The notes beneath the pieces were generated by a model. That model saw nothing but the letters and a program-made list of their open reading frames with translations, searched no databases and was not told the origin of the DNA. The position numbers and the translations under genes are program-made. From Burkholderiales bacterium RIFCSPHIGHO2_01_FULL_63_240 (lineage in GTDB: Bacteria > Pseudomonadota > Gammaproteobacteria > Burkholderiales > Burkholderiaceae_C): a DNA stretch of 64,000 bases. Shown here piece by piece: positions 1-8,828 of the stretch. The stretch is taken from NCBI GenBank assembly GCA_001770725.1, contig MERU01000004.1, forward strand, positions 248,001 to 312,000. The letters are read 5' to 3'. Position 1 is the first letter of the stretch; every line of letters begins with the position of its first letter.

Positions 1-705
1 CGCCATCACCACCTGACTCAAGCCACCCCGATCCTTGACCACCACGCCCCAGCCATTCGCCAACTGATTCAGCAAAGAAACTGGACTTCATTGGGACTAC
101 ATGATCGCGTTGGGGCGGCGTATGCCTTCGTGCGTGACGAGATCGCGTTTGGCTACAACACCCAAGACGATCTGCCCGCTTCCCGTGTGCTGGCAGATGG
201 CATCGGCCAGTGCAATACCAAGGGCACCTTGTTGATGGCACTGCTCAGAGCCATGGACGTTCCCTGCCGATTCCATGGCTTCACCATCGACAAGGCCTTG
301 CAAAAAGGTGCCATCACCGGTTTGGCCTATTTGCTCGCCCCCGGGAACATCATCCACAGTTGGGTGGAAGTTGACATGGATGGGCGCTGGATCAACCTTG
401 AGGGGTTCATTCTGGACCGAACCTACCTGAGTGCCCTGCAAAAGCGCTTCTCTCAGCACAACGGGCCGTTTTGCGGATACGGTGCTGCGGTGGACGACCT
501 GCAAAACCCGCCCATCGCTTGGCAAGGTGAAAGCACCTACATCCAGCGCAATGGCATCAACCATGATTTTGGGCTTTTCGACACGCCCGACGACTTTTAC
601 ACCAGACACGGCACCAACCTCTCGGGCTTCAAGCGGTACTTGTTTCAGCACGTGGTTCGCCACTGGATGAACAAAACCGTGCAATCCATCAGGTCCGGCA
701 AGTGA
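1..705 (+). CDS. Transglutaminase-like domain protein, 5' end outside window
   Basis: Frame open from base 1 (HHHLTQATPILDHHAPAIRQLIQQRNWTSLGLHDRVG...); GQCNTKGTLLMALLRAMDVPCRFHGF...HSWVEVDMDGRWINLEG matches the transglutaminase Cys/His/Asp core. Confidence 0.8.
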   Translation, partial: RHHHLTQATPILDHHAPAIRQLIQQRNWTSLGLHDRVGAAYAFVRDEIAFGYNTQDDLPASRVLADGIGQCNTKGTLLMALLRAMDVPCRFHGFTIDKALQKGAITGLAYLLAPGNIIHSWVEVDMDGRWINLEGFILDRTYLSALQKRFSQHNGPFCGYGAAVDDLQNPPIAWQGESTYIQRNGINHDFGLFDTPDDFYTRHGTNLSGFKRYLFQHVVRHWMNKTVQSIRSGK

Positions 706-746
706 ATCACCACGAGCGCCGTCCGTACCCTGCTACACTTTTCACC

Positions 747-1103
747 ATGCGTCGCTGGATCGCCATTTTCTTGCTGTGTTGGTTGCCTTTGCAGTCCCTC
801 TGGGCGGCAGCGGCACCCTATTGCCAGCACGAACATTCGCCCCAGACAACGCATCTGGGGCACCACCAGCATGAGCACAGCGAACTGAGTGGTGGTGACT
901 TCCCGTCACCCGATGGCCAAACATCCAACGCCGACCACGCCGACTGCCATGCTTGCCATGGTCACTGCGCAGCGTTGCCCCAATTCACGAGCCGCAACCA
1001 GATTGGCACGCCCAATCGAGGCCTGATGCGCACTGAAGACGCCAGGGTGCCCGCTGCGCCCGTGGCCTTGCCCGACCGCCCCAACTGGTCAAACCTCGCC
1101 TGA
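747..1103 (+). CDS. czcI: CzcI-like His-rich periplasmic protein (copy 1)
   Basis: MRRWIAIFLLCWLPLQSLWAAAAPYCQHEH... signal peptide + YCQHE + His-rich + HADCHACHGHC; upstream of czcC. Confidence 0.75.
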   Translation: MRRWIAIFLLCWLPLQSLWAAAAPYCQHEHSPQTTHLGHHQHEHSELSGGDFPSPDGQTSNADHADCHACHGHCAALPQFTSRNQIGTPNRGLMRTEDARVPAAPVALPDRPNWSNLA

Positions 1104-1113
1104 GCGGCGAGGT
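1093..1113 (+). promoter_or_regulatory. Hairpin straddling czcI stop codon
   Basis: ACCTCGCC-TGAGC-GGCGAGGT, perfect 8-bp stem; stop TGA (1101-1103) in loop. Confidence 0.6.
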
Positions 1114-1270
1114 GCTGCCCGGGGTTCGCGCCCCACATTCAGCCTGTCTTATCGCGTGTGATTGACGCATCGGTGCCATGCCATTTGTGCGGCCCTTTTC
1201 GCCTTCAACGCCGCGACCCTGACCCTCGCCGATTCCTTCCACCTGTGGATTTTTCCCGGAGAAGAATCGG

Positions 1271-2608
1271 ATGCATTTCCGTCATCAAACACTAAGCTCA
1301 GCGCTGGCCATGATGGCCTCGCTAGCCTGCCTGTCACCCCTTCAAGCTCAAACAACGGGGGCTCAGGCACCTGTCATCTCACAGAGCGACGCTCAACACC
1401 TCACCGCTGCGCCCTCCAAACTGACGCTTTTAACCTTGTTGGAAGCAGCCTGGTCGCGTCAGCCAGAGGCGCAGTCCTACACCGAACGCCTGCGTGCAGC
1501 GGAGTCATTGAGGGCCGCCAGCAGCGCGTGGACGGCCGATTCGCCTGCCATGCTGCTGCAAGGCAAGACCGACCGCCCTGGCTCGGGTGCAGGCAGCCGC
1601 GAAGTAGAAGTTGGTGTGGCACTGCCCTTGTGGCTGCCCGGCCAGAGTCAACGCGCGACTGCACTCAGCCATGCCCAAATCTTGGCGCTACAAGGCAGTA
1701 TGAAGGCCCAACGCTTGCAACTCGCTGGCCTTGTTCGTGAAGGCTGGTGGCAAACGCAGCGCACGCAAACCGAGCTGGCCTTGGCCCAAACCAGGGTTGC
1801 CAATGCCCAGCAAATTGCCCTTGACGTGGCCCGCCGCGTCAAAGCAGGTGATCTGGCCCGCGCGGATCAGCATCAGGCAGAGGGAGCCGTGGCACAGGCC
1901 GAATCGGCCGTTGCTGAAGCGCAAGGCGCCTACGAGGCATCGCTGCATGCACTCAGGGGCCTGACCGGACTGCTGGATTTGTCTCCTGACAACCTCGAAG
2001 CGACATCCGAGGGCGACGTTTCGACACCACTGCCCTCAGCGGATGCCCTCGCATCGGATGCCCCATCAGTCGATGAACACCCGTTGTTCGCGGAAGCCAT
2101 GGCCCAACAGTCCATGGCCAGTGCGCAAGCGGATTTGGCCGCCTCATCGAGGCGCGCCAGTCCAGAGCTCACCGTGTTGACAACACGCAGCCGAGGGCAA
2201 ACAGGCGATCCGTATCAGCAGAGCATCACAGTTGGTCTGAGGGTTCCGTTTGGCACAGGCGCACGAGCCGATGCCAGGCAGGCCGAAGCCTTGGCCGCAG
2301 CCCAGGAAGCGCAAGCCATGACCTTACAAATGCGGGCACGCCTGCAAGCGCAAGCCGCTTCGGCGCTGGCACGACTGCGAAGCGCCCATACGCAATGGCA
2401 GGCAACACATCGCCAGGCGCAACTTGCGCAGGAGAGCAAAAACTTCTTCGACAAGTCATTCCGCTTGGGAGAAACCGATCTGCCCACCCGCCTGCGCATT
2501 GAACAGGAGGCCGTTCAGGCGCAAAAAGCACTCAGCCGAGCACGCATTGACGTGTCCGCCGCCTGGTCGGCCTGGTGGCAAGCCTTGGGCGAACTGCCCA
2601 AGCCATGA
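1271..2608 (+). CDS. czcC: Outer-membrane efflux protein, CzcC family
   Basis: 445 aa TolC/OEP-like coiled-coil protein (LLEAAWSRQPEAQSYTERLRAAES...) between czcI and czcB/A. Confidence 0.85.
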   Translation: MHFRHQTLSSALAMMASLACLSPLQAQTTGAQAPVISQSDAQHLTAAPSKLTLLTLLEAAWSRQPEAQSYTERLRAAESLRAASSAWTADSPAMLLQGKTDRPGSGAGSREVEVGVALPLWLPGQSQRATALSHAQILALQGSMKAQRLQLAGLVREGWWQTQRTQTELALAQTRVANAQQIALDVARRVKAGDLARADQHQAEGAVAQAESAVAEAQGAYEASLHALRGLTGLLDLSPDNLEATSEGDVSTPLPSADALASDAPSVDEHPLFAEAMAQQSMASAQADLAASSRRASPELTVLTTRSRGQTGDPYQQSITVGLRVPFGTGARADARQAEALAAAQEAQAMTLQMRARLQAQAASALARLRSAHTQWQATHRQAQLAQESKNFFDKSFRLGETDLPTRLRIEQEAVQAQKALSRARIDVSAAWSAWWQALGELPKP

Positions 2609-2639
2609 ACACATCGCCATCGCAAAGGTAAACCCCCAC

Positions 2640-3203
2640 ATGACACACATTCAAACCATCCGTGCCTGGGCCGCAGCCCTTGGCCTGAGCACCGTGACGG
2701 CTTTGGTCATGGCCGGTGAAGGCCATGACCATGGCGAGGCGCCAAGCGCCGCAGCCGAGCCGACTTTGGCCCGCTTCGAAGCAACGTCGGACCAGTTCGA
2801 GCTGGTCGGCGTGCTCGACGGCCGCCAGCTGACGCTCTACCTGGATCAAGCGGCAGACAACAGCCCTGTCAAAGGCGCCAGCCTGGAGATCGAATTCGCA
2901 GGCAAGGCATTGCCCGTCAAACAAACCGAAGAAGGCACGTTCGAAGCCACCCTGGCCGCTGAACCTGAAGAGGGTGAATACCCTGTGAGCGCCACCGTGG
3001 TGGCTGGTCAGGCGTCCGATCTGCTGGCGGCCGAGCTGGATGTGCACGAAGCCGCCCACACCGATGCTGCCGATGCCTCTGGCGGTGGCACATGGCCCAT
3101 GAGCCGGTGGCTCAAGTGGGCGCTGCCCGGGCTGGTGGTGGTCGCCGGTGGGCTGTTCTTCATTCAGCGCAACAAGCGCACACGCATGGGAGGTGCCGAA
3201 TGA
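2640..3203 (+). CDS. His-motif membrane-anchored accessory protein encoded between czcC and czcB
   Basis: Signal peptide, AGEGHDHGEAPSA, FELVGVLDGRQLTLYLD..., C-terminal TM anchor; ATGA overlap with the next gene. Confidence 0.7.
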   Translation: MTHIQTIRAWAAALGLSTVTALVMAGEGHDHGEAPSAAAEPTLARFEATSDQFELVGVLDGRQLTLYLDQAADNSPVKGASLEIEFAGKALPVKQTEEGTFEATLAAEPEEGEYPVSATVVAGQASDLLAAELDVHEAAHTDAADASGGGTWPMSRWLKWALPGLVVVAGGLFFIQRNKRTRMGGAE

Positions 3204-4333
3204 GCACGACAAAGATTTCTATGGCGCTGGCTTCGTGTCTGGCCTCATGCCTGGTTCTGGGTGCCGCACTCAGCCCCTCACTTGCTCGCGCAGGCGAGGG
3301 GCATGACCATGGCGATGCCCCGCCTGCTGCAACGGGCAATGGCCCCAAGCGCCAACCCGATGGCAGTGTGTTCTTGCCCAAGCCTGCCCAAAGGCAGTGG
3401 CAACTGCGCACCCTGGCTGTCACTGACGGCGACTTGCCCCGCGCATACGAGCTCTCAGGCAAGGTGTCGATGGACCCCAATGCGGGCGGCAAAGTACAAG
3501 CTTCTTTGGCGGGCCGTTTGCAAGCCGGGCCCAAGGGCTTGCCCAGCCTGGGGCAGCAGGTCAAACAAGGCGAGGTCCTGGCCTATGTGGTGCCCACAGC
3601 GGGGGCCATCGAGCGCAGCAACCAGGTCGCGCAACAGGCCGAACTGAAAGCGGCCCGGGCATTGGCAGCCAAACGACTGGCACGCCTTCAGGAACTCTCT
3701 GACACGGTGCCTGCCAAAGAGATTGAAGCGGCGCAAAGTGAGCTGGCCAGCCTGAGCGAGCGCCTCTCGGCCATCTCGGGTGGTCTGGGGGGGCGCGACA
3801 CGCTCGTGGCACCGGTATCCGGCGTGATTGCTTCGACACAGGCCGTGGCTGGCCAGGTGGTGGACGCCCGCGAACTGGTCTTCGAGGTCGTTGACCCACA
3901 GCGCCTGCGCATCGAGGCGCTGGCCTATGACACGGCTCAGGCCCAGAACGTATCCAGCGCAACAGTGAACATTGGTGGACAAAGGGTGCCGCTCAAGTTC
4001 ATTGGCGGAGCCAAAAGCCTGCGTGATCAAGCACTGCCATTGGTCTTTTCGGCAACAGGACAGGCGCTGTCTCAACTGGCTGTCGGGCAGCCCCTGAAGG
4101 TCTATGTGCAATCTGACCTGAAGGTCAAAGGCCAAGCCGTCCCGTCGGCATCGGTGCTCAAAAACCCATCGAATCAGAACATCGTCTGGGTCAAGCAATC
4201 GCCCGAGCGCTTCACGCCACGCGTGATCACCTTCGAGCCGCTGGATGGCGCCTCGGTGGCCGTCACCTCCGGCTTGAAGGCGGGTGAGCGCGTGGTCACG
4301 CATGGCGCCAGCTTGCTCAACCAAATTCGCTGA
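3200..4333 (+). CDS. czcB: RND efflux periplasmic adaptor, CzcB family
   Basis: GEGHDHGDAPPA plus membrane-fusion-protein architecture (LAGRLQAGPKGLPSLGQQVKQGEVLAYV... APVSGVIASTQAVAGQVVD). Confidence 0.85.
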   Translation: MSTTKISMALASCLASCLVLGAALSPSLARAGEGHDHGDAPPAATGNGPKRQPDGSVFLPKPAQRQWQLRTLAVTDGDLPRAYELSGKVSMDPNAGGKVQASLAGRLQAGPKGLPSLGQQVKQGEVLAYVVPTAGAIERSNQVAQQAELKAARALAAKRLARLQELSDTVPAKEIEAAQSELASLSERLSAISGGLGGRDTLVAPVSGVIASTQAVAGQVVDARELVFEVVDPQRLRIEALAYDTAQAQNVSSATVNIGGQRVPLKFIGGAKSLRDQALPLVFSATGQALSQLAVGQPLKVYVQSDLKVKGQAVPSASVLKNPSNQNIVWVKQSPERFTPRVITFEPLDGASVAVTSGLKAGERVVTHGASLLNQIR

Positions 4334-4347
4334 AAGGGCCACGCATC

Positions 4348-7300
4348 ATGTTCAAGTGGCTACTCGAAAGCAGCCTGGCCAACCGGCTGCTCGTTCTCAT
4401 CGCTGCGGCGGTGCTGATGGCCTACGGGGCCTTCACGCTCACACGCACGCCGGTGGATGTGTTTCCTGATCTCAACAAACCAACCGTCACCATCATGACG
4501 GAAGCGGGCGGCATGGCCGCCGAAGAGGTGGAGCAACTGATCACCTTCCCGCTGGAGACCACGATGAATGGCCTGCCGGGGGTGGAGAGCGTGCGCTCGA
4601 CCTCCAGCGCAGGCCTGTCCTTCATCTACGTCACCTTTGACTGGAGCACCGAGATCTTCCGAGCTCGGCAGATGGTGTCAGAGCGCTTGACCTCCATGGA
4701 AGAAGGCTTGCCCGAAGGCATCACGCCCAGGATGGGGCCCATCAGCTCCATCATGGGCGAGATCATGCAGGTCGCCATTCCCATCGATCTCGCAAAGACT
4801 TCACCCATGGCGGTGCGCGAATATGCAGATTGGGTGCTCAGGCCTCGGTTGATGGCCATCCCAGGAGTCGCCCAGGTCATCCCAATTGGCGGTGAGGTGC
4901 GCCAGTTCCAGGTGCAACCCAACACTGTTCGCATGGCGGAGCTGGACATCACGCACGACCAACTGGAGGGTGCGCTGCGGGGGTTCTCTTCAAACAGTTC
5001 GGGCGGGTTCATGGAGCTCAATGGCCGCGAATACCTGATCCGTCATTTGGGCCGCACCTCGCGCCTGGATGACCTGAAGAACCTGGCTCTGACGGCCCGC
5101 AATGGACAGGCCATCCGGTTGCGCCAGGTGGCCGATGTGAGCTTTGCGCCTGCGCTCAAGCGTGGTGATGCAGGCTTTGAGGGCAAGCCAGCCGTCATCC
5201 TCGGGATTCAGAAGCAGCCGACCGCAGACACCATTGGTTTGACCCGCACCATTGAGGCGGCGCTGGGCGAGATGAAGACCTCCCTGCCTGTCGGCATGGA
5301 GGCGCCTCGCGTCACTTTCCGCCAGGCCAGTTTCATCGAAGCCTCGGTGACCACGCTGCAAGGCAAGCTGATCGGTGCGTCCGTTTTCGTGGCGGTCATT
5401 TTGTTCGTTTTTCTGGGCACGCTGCGCCCTACCATCATTGCGCTGACCGCCATCCCGGTGTCCATCTTTGTCACGGCACTGGTGTTCCGGTACTTCGGTC
5501 TGTCGATCAACACGATGACGCTGGGCGGCCTGGCCATCGCCATCGGCGGCCTGGTTGACGACGCAGTGGTGGACGTCGAGAACGTGTTGCGCCGCCTCAA
5601 GCTTGAGCGCCAAAAGCCCGAGGCGGAGCGCATGCCCATGCTGGAGGTGGTCAAGCTGGCCTCGATGGAGGTTCGCTCGGGCATCCTGTACGCAACGGCC
5701 ATCATCGTCCTGGTGTTCCTGCCCTTGTTTGCGCTGCCCGGCATCGAGGGGCGCTTGTTCGTGCCCCTGGGCATTGCGTTCATCGTCTCGACCATGGCTT
5801 CGCTGCTGGTCTCGGTCACTGTGACGCCGGTTCTGGCCTCCTACCTGTTGCCACGCATGAAGAGCCTGGACCACGATGACACCCGCGTGCTGGCCTGGCT
5901 GAAAGCGCGTTACCGCAAGGCTTTGCAGGCCGTTTTGAGCGCACCCAGGTCGGCATTGCTGGCCGGTGGACTGGCGGCAGTCTTGTCGGCCGTGGCGGTG
6001 CCCTTCTTTGCCACCACCTTTCTGCCGCCATTCAACGAGGGAACGCTGCTGATCGGCTTGCGCTTGAACCCCGGCGTGACCTTGGCCGAATCATCTGCCC
6101 TGGCCAGCCAGGCCGAGGTACTGGTGCGAAAGGTGCCTGAAGTCACTCACGTGGGTCGTCGCAGTGGCCGGGCGGAGCTGGATGAACACGCAGAAGGCGT
6201 GCACGTCAGTGAATTGGATGTCGGCCTGCTGCCAGCGTCCGAGCTCACGCGCAGCATGGACGAGGTCAAAGCCGACATCCGTTCGCGCCTGTCGATGCTG
6301 CCCGCGGCCATTGCCATCGGGCAGCCGATTTCGCACCGCATCGACCACATGCTCTCAGGGGTGCGCTCGCAAATCGCCATCAAGCTGTTCGGTGAAGACC
6401 TTGACACCTTGAGGGGGCAGGCCGACGCTTTACGCGGCAAGTTGGCGCAAGTGCCCGGCCTGGCAGACCTGGAGATTGAAAAGCAGGTGCTCGCACCTCA
6501 AATCAAGGTGCGGGTGGATTACGACGCAGCGGCGCAGTACGGCGTGCCAACGCCTCAGATCCTGGCGGTGCTCCAAAGCTTGGTGGAGGGGGAAAAGGTC
6601 ACCCAGGTGGTGGAAGGCAGCCGTCGCTTTGCCCTGGTGGTTCGCCTGCCAGAGCGCGCCCGCACCTTGCAGGGGCTGGGTCAGATCATGCTGGAGACAC
6701 CGACCGGGCGGATCCCCCTGTCCAAGATCGCCACGATCGAAGACAGCGATGGCCCCAACCAGATCAGCCGCGACGACGGCAAACGCCGCATCGTCTTGTC
6801 TGCCAATGCGCAAGGGCGAGCCTTGTCAGACGTGGTGGCCGACATCCGCAAGGTGGTGGCCACCACGCCTTTGCCTGAAGGCTACTTCGTGACCCTGGGC
6901 GGGCAGTTTCAGGCACAGGAAGAAGCCAGCCGACTGGTCGGCCTGCTCTCCATGGTGTCGCTGGTGCTGATGTTCGTGGTGCTCTACACCCGCTACAAAT
7001 CAGCCAACCTGGCTGCGCTGATCATGGCCAACATCCCGCTGGCCCTGGTGGGTGCGGTGCTGGGCTTGTGGCTGGCAGGACAGCCCCTGTCGGTGGCAGC
7101 CTTGATCGGCTTCATCACCTTGGCGGGCATCTCGGTGCGCAACGGCATCCTCAAGGTCAGCCACTACCTGAACCTGATGCGACTCGAAGGCGAACGTTTT
7201 GACCACGCGATGATCTTGCGCGGCTCGATGGAGCGGCTCAGCCCGGTGTTGATGACCGCTCTGGTGACCGCCTTCGCGCTGGCACCCCTGTTGTTCGAGG

Positions 7301-7467
7301 CCGAGCGGCCTGGCACCGAGATCCTGCACCCCGTGGCGGTGGTGATCTTCTCAGGCTTGATCAGCTCAACCTTGCTGGACACCTTCCTGACCCCGGCCAT
7401 GTTCTGGCTGTTTGGCCGACGCGATGCCGAGCGCCTGCTCGGTGACAAGAGCGCCGAAGTTTACTGA
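4348..7467 (+). CDS. czcA: Heavy-metal RND efflux transporter, CzcA/CusA family
   Basis: 1039 aa; PVDVFPDLNKPTVTIMTEAGGMAAEEVEQLITFPLETTMNG; GGLAIAIGGLVDDAVVDVENV. Confidence 0.93.
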   Translation: MFKWLLESSLANRLLVLIAAAVLMAYGAFTLTRTPVDVFPDLNKPTVTIMTEAGGMAAEEVEQLITFPLETTMNGLPGVESVRSTSSAGLSFIYVTFDWSTEIFRARQMVSERLTSMEEGLPEGITPRMGPISSIMGEIMQVAIPIDLAKTSPMAVREYADWVLRPRLMAIPGVAQVIPIGGEVRQFQVQPNTVRMAELDITHDQLEGALRGFSSNSSGGFMELNGREYLIRHLGRTSRLDDLKNLALTARNGQAIRLRQVADVSFAPALKRGDAGFEGKPAVILGIQKQPTADTIGLTRTIEAALGEMKTSLPVGMEAPRVTFRQASFIEASVTTLQGKLIGASVFVAVILFVFLGTLRPTIIALTAIPVSIFVTALVFRYFGLSINTMTLGGLAIAIGGLVDDAVVDVENVLRRLKLERQKPEAERMPMLEVVKLASMEVRSGILYATAIIVLVFLPLFALPGIEGRLFVPLGIAFIVSTMASLLVSVTVTPVLASYLLPRMKSLDHDDTRVLAWLKARYRKALQAVLSAPRSALLAGGLAAVLSAVAVPFFATTFLPPFNEGTLLIGLRLNPGVTLAESSALASQAEVLVRKVPEVTHVGRRSGRAELDEHAEGVHVSELDVGLLPASELTRSMDEVKADIRSRLSMLPAAIAIGQPISHRIDHMLSGVRSQIAIKLFGEDLDTLRGQADALRGKLAQVPGLADLEIEKQVLAPQIKVRVDYDAAAQYGVPTPQILAVLQSLVEGEKVTQVVEGSRRFALVVRLPERARTLQGLGQIMLETPTGRIPLSKIATIEDSDGPNQISRDDGKRRIVLSANAQGRALSDVVADIRKVVATTPLPEGYFVTLGGQFQAQEEASRLVGLLSMVSLVLMFVVLYTRYKSANLAALIMANIPLALVGAVLGLWLAGQPLSVAALIGFITLAGISVRNGILKVSHYLNLMRLEGERFDHAMILRGSMERLSPVLMTALVTAFALAPLLFEAERPGTEILHPVAVVIFSGLISSTLLDTFLTPAMFWLFGRRDAERLLGDKSAEVY

Positions 7468-7497
7468 TTCATTCACCTCAACTGAAAGGACATTCCC

Positions 7498-7899
7498 ATG
7501 CGCATTCACCACATCATTGCTTCTTCCCTGCTGGCCTTGGCCTTTGGCGCACAAGCTGGCGACGAGCACAACCACGGCCATGAGCATGGCCATGAGCATC
7601 AGTCCCTCCACGGTGGCATCGTCACCGAGGCCAAGGACATGGACTTCGAGTTGGTGGCCAAGCCAGATCAAATTGCCTTGCACGTGAGGGATCACGGCAA
7701 ACCGGCCAGCGCCAAAGGCGCCACAGCCAAGTTGACCTTGCTCAATGGCGCTGAGAAGACATCGGTGACCTTGTCACCGGCAGGTGACTCTCACCTGCAA
7801 GCCATGGGCAACTTTGCGATCAAGAGCGGCACCAAGGTGGTGGCGCTGGTGACGCTGGCAGGCAAAAAACCGATCAACGTCCGGTTCGCGATCAAGTAA
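7498..7899 (+). CDS. His-rich periplasmic protein (HisX paralog 1)
   Basis: [48 protein letters not shown]...; clear paralog at 30403-30792. Confidence 0.75.
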   Translation: MRIHHIIASSLLALAFGAQAGDEHNHGHEHGHEHQSLHGGIVTEAKDMDFELVAKPDQIALHVRDHGKPASAKGATAKLTLLNGAEKTSVTLSPAGDSHLQAMGNFAIKSGTKVVALVTLAGKKPINVRFAIK

Positions 7900-7908
7900 T
7901 GTGGAAAT

Positions 7909-7936
7909 GGCCTGTTGAAAACCTATTCAACAGGCC
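7909..7936. terminator. Palindromic hairpin between convergent genes
   Basis: GGCCTGTTGAA-AACCTA-TTCAACAGGCC, perfect 11-bp stem between genes ending at 7899 (+) and 7944 (-). Confidence 0.7.
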
Positions 7937-7943
7937 AGTCTGA

Positions 7944-8315
7944 TCAGTCCAGCATCTTTCTTTGATCGACCCGTTTCAAAGGCTGCTGGCAATCGGTGAT
8001 GTTGACATACACCCAATCCCCAACGTTCAGATTCATGGCATTCGGAACGGCGACGACACGTTTAGCCCTCAGATTCGGACTGCCTCCGTAGCTGTAGGAC
8101 GCAACGGCGTAGCGGGCATAGGGTGCATCGGCACCCAACTCTGTTCGGCAGTCTTTGGCGACTCGCTGCATCATGGTTTTGGCTTGACCAATTTCCATGA
8201 TTTGTGATCGGCGCCATCCTTCCCGGTACCCATAGGGCTCGTAGTCAAGCGTAGAGCACGCGGTTGTCAGCAATGAAATACCTGTGAGCACACAGGTCAG
8301 AGTGAATTTGTTCAT
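7944..8315 (-). CDS. Small lipoprotein (paralog of 45768-46136)
   Basis: MNKFTLTCVLTGISLLTTACSTLDYEPYGYREGWRRSQIMEIG...; lipobox TTAC. Confidence 0.7.
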   Translation of the reverse strand: MNKFTLTCVLTGISLLTTACSTLDYEPYGYREGWRRSQIMEIGQAKTMMQRVAKDCRTELGADAPYARYAVASYSYGGSPNLRAKRVVAVPNAMNLNVGDWVYVNITDCQQPLKRVDQRKMLD

Positions 8316-8429
8316 GATCGGCTCCTGATGAAACACACAACGGGGTGGGTTCGACGAGCCGGAAGCTGAAAGATCTACGCCTGCTGGCGTGTCATCTCAA
8401 TGACAATTCATCAGAACGGCCCCGTCGAA

Positions 8430-8783
8430 TCAGAGGGAGTCGATCCAGTTGGGGCGCTCGATCCGAGGCGGATCGGATGTTGGATGAAGGTGGGTTTCCA
8501 AGGACGAACTGCTGCTCAGTCGTTGAGCTTGACCAAACACAAGACCCACGGGAAGCAGATGGGCGCTGCACAGGTGACCAGAGCAGCCACAATCGTTCTC
8601 AGCCTTTTGGGTGATTTTGGTCGGGTGCTTGCCTGTATCCGCGCGGTCTTGGTGTGAATGCACGTGGTGACCAAAATGCTGGGCACCGGGATCTTGCTCA
8701 TCTTGACAGTACGTGGCCGCCACAGCCCAACTCAATTGGAGTGGCAGCACGATCATCAAAAGAATGGCAATCAACCGGCGCAT
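8430..8783 (-). CDS. czcI: CzcI-like His-rich protein (copy 2)
   Basis: MRRLIAILLMIVLPLQLSWAVAATYCQDEQ...HFGHHVHSHQD...RIERPNWIDSL. Confidence 0.75.
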   Translation of the reverse strand: MRRLIAILLMIVLPLQLSWAVAATYCQDEQDPGAQHFGHHVHSHQDRADTGKHPTKITQKAENDCGCSGHLCSAHLLPVGLVFGQAQRLSSSSSLETHLHPTSDPPRIERPNWIDSL

Positions 8784-8828
8784 GGTCCGCAGTATATCGA
8801 CCAATGTCCGTGACTACGAAGTGTTTTC

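Noticed and set aside
3455-4342. 295-aa minus-strand ORF
   Set aside because: Antisense shadow of czcB1.
4990-5874. 294-aa minus-strand ORF
   Set aside because: Antisense shadow of czcA1; low-complexity His/Gln/Arg composition.
7898-7912. Short exact repeat AATGTGGAAATGGCC also near 49853
   Set aside because: About 15-16 bp match is within chance expectation for a 64-kb window and the contexts are unrelated.
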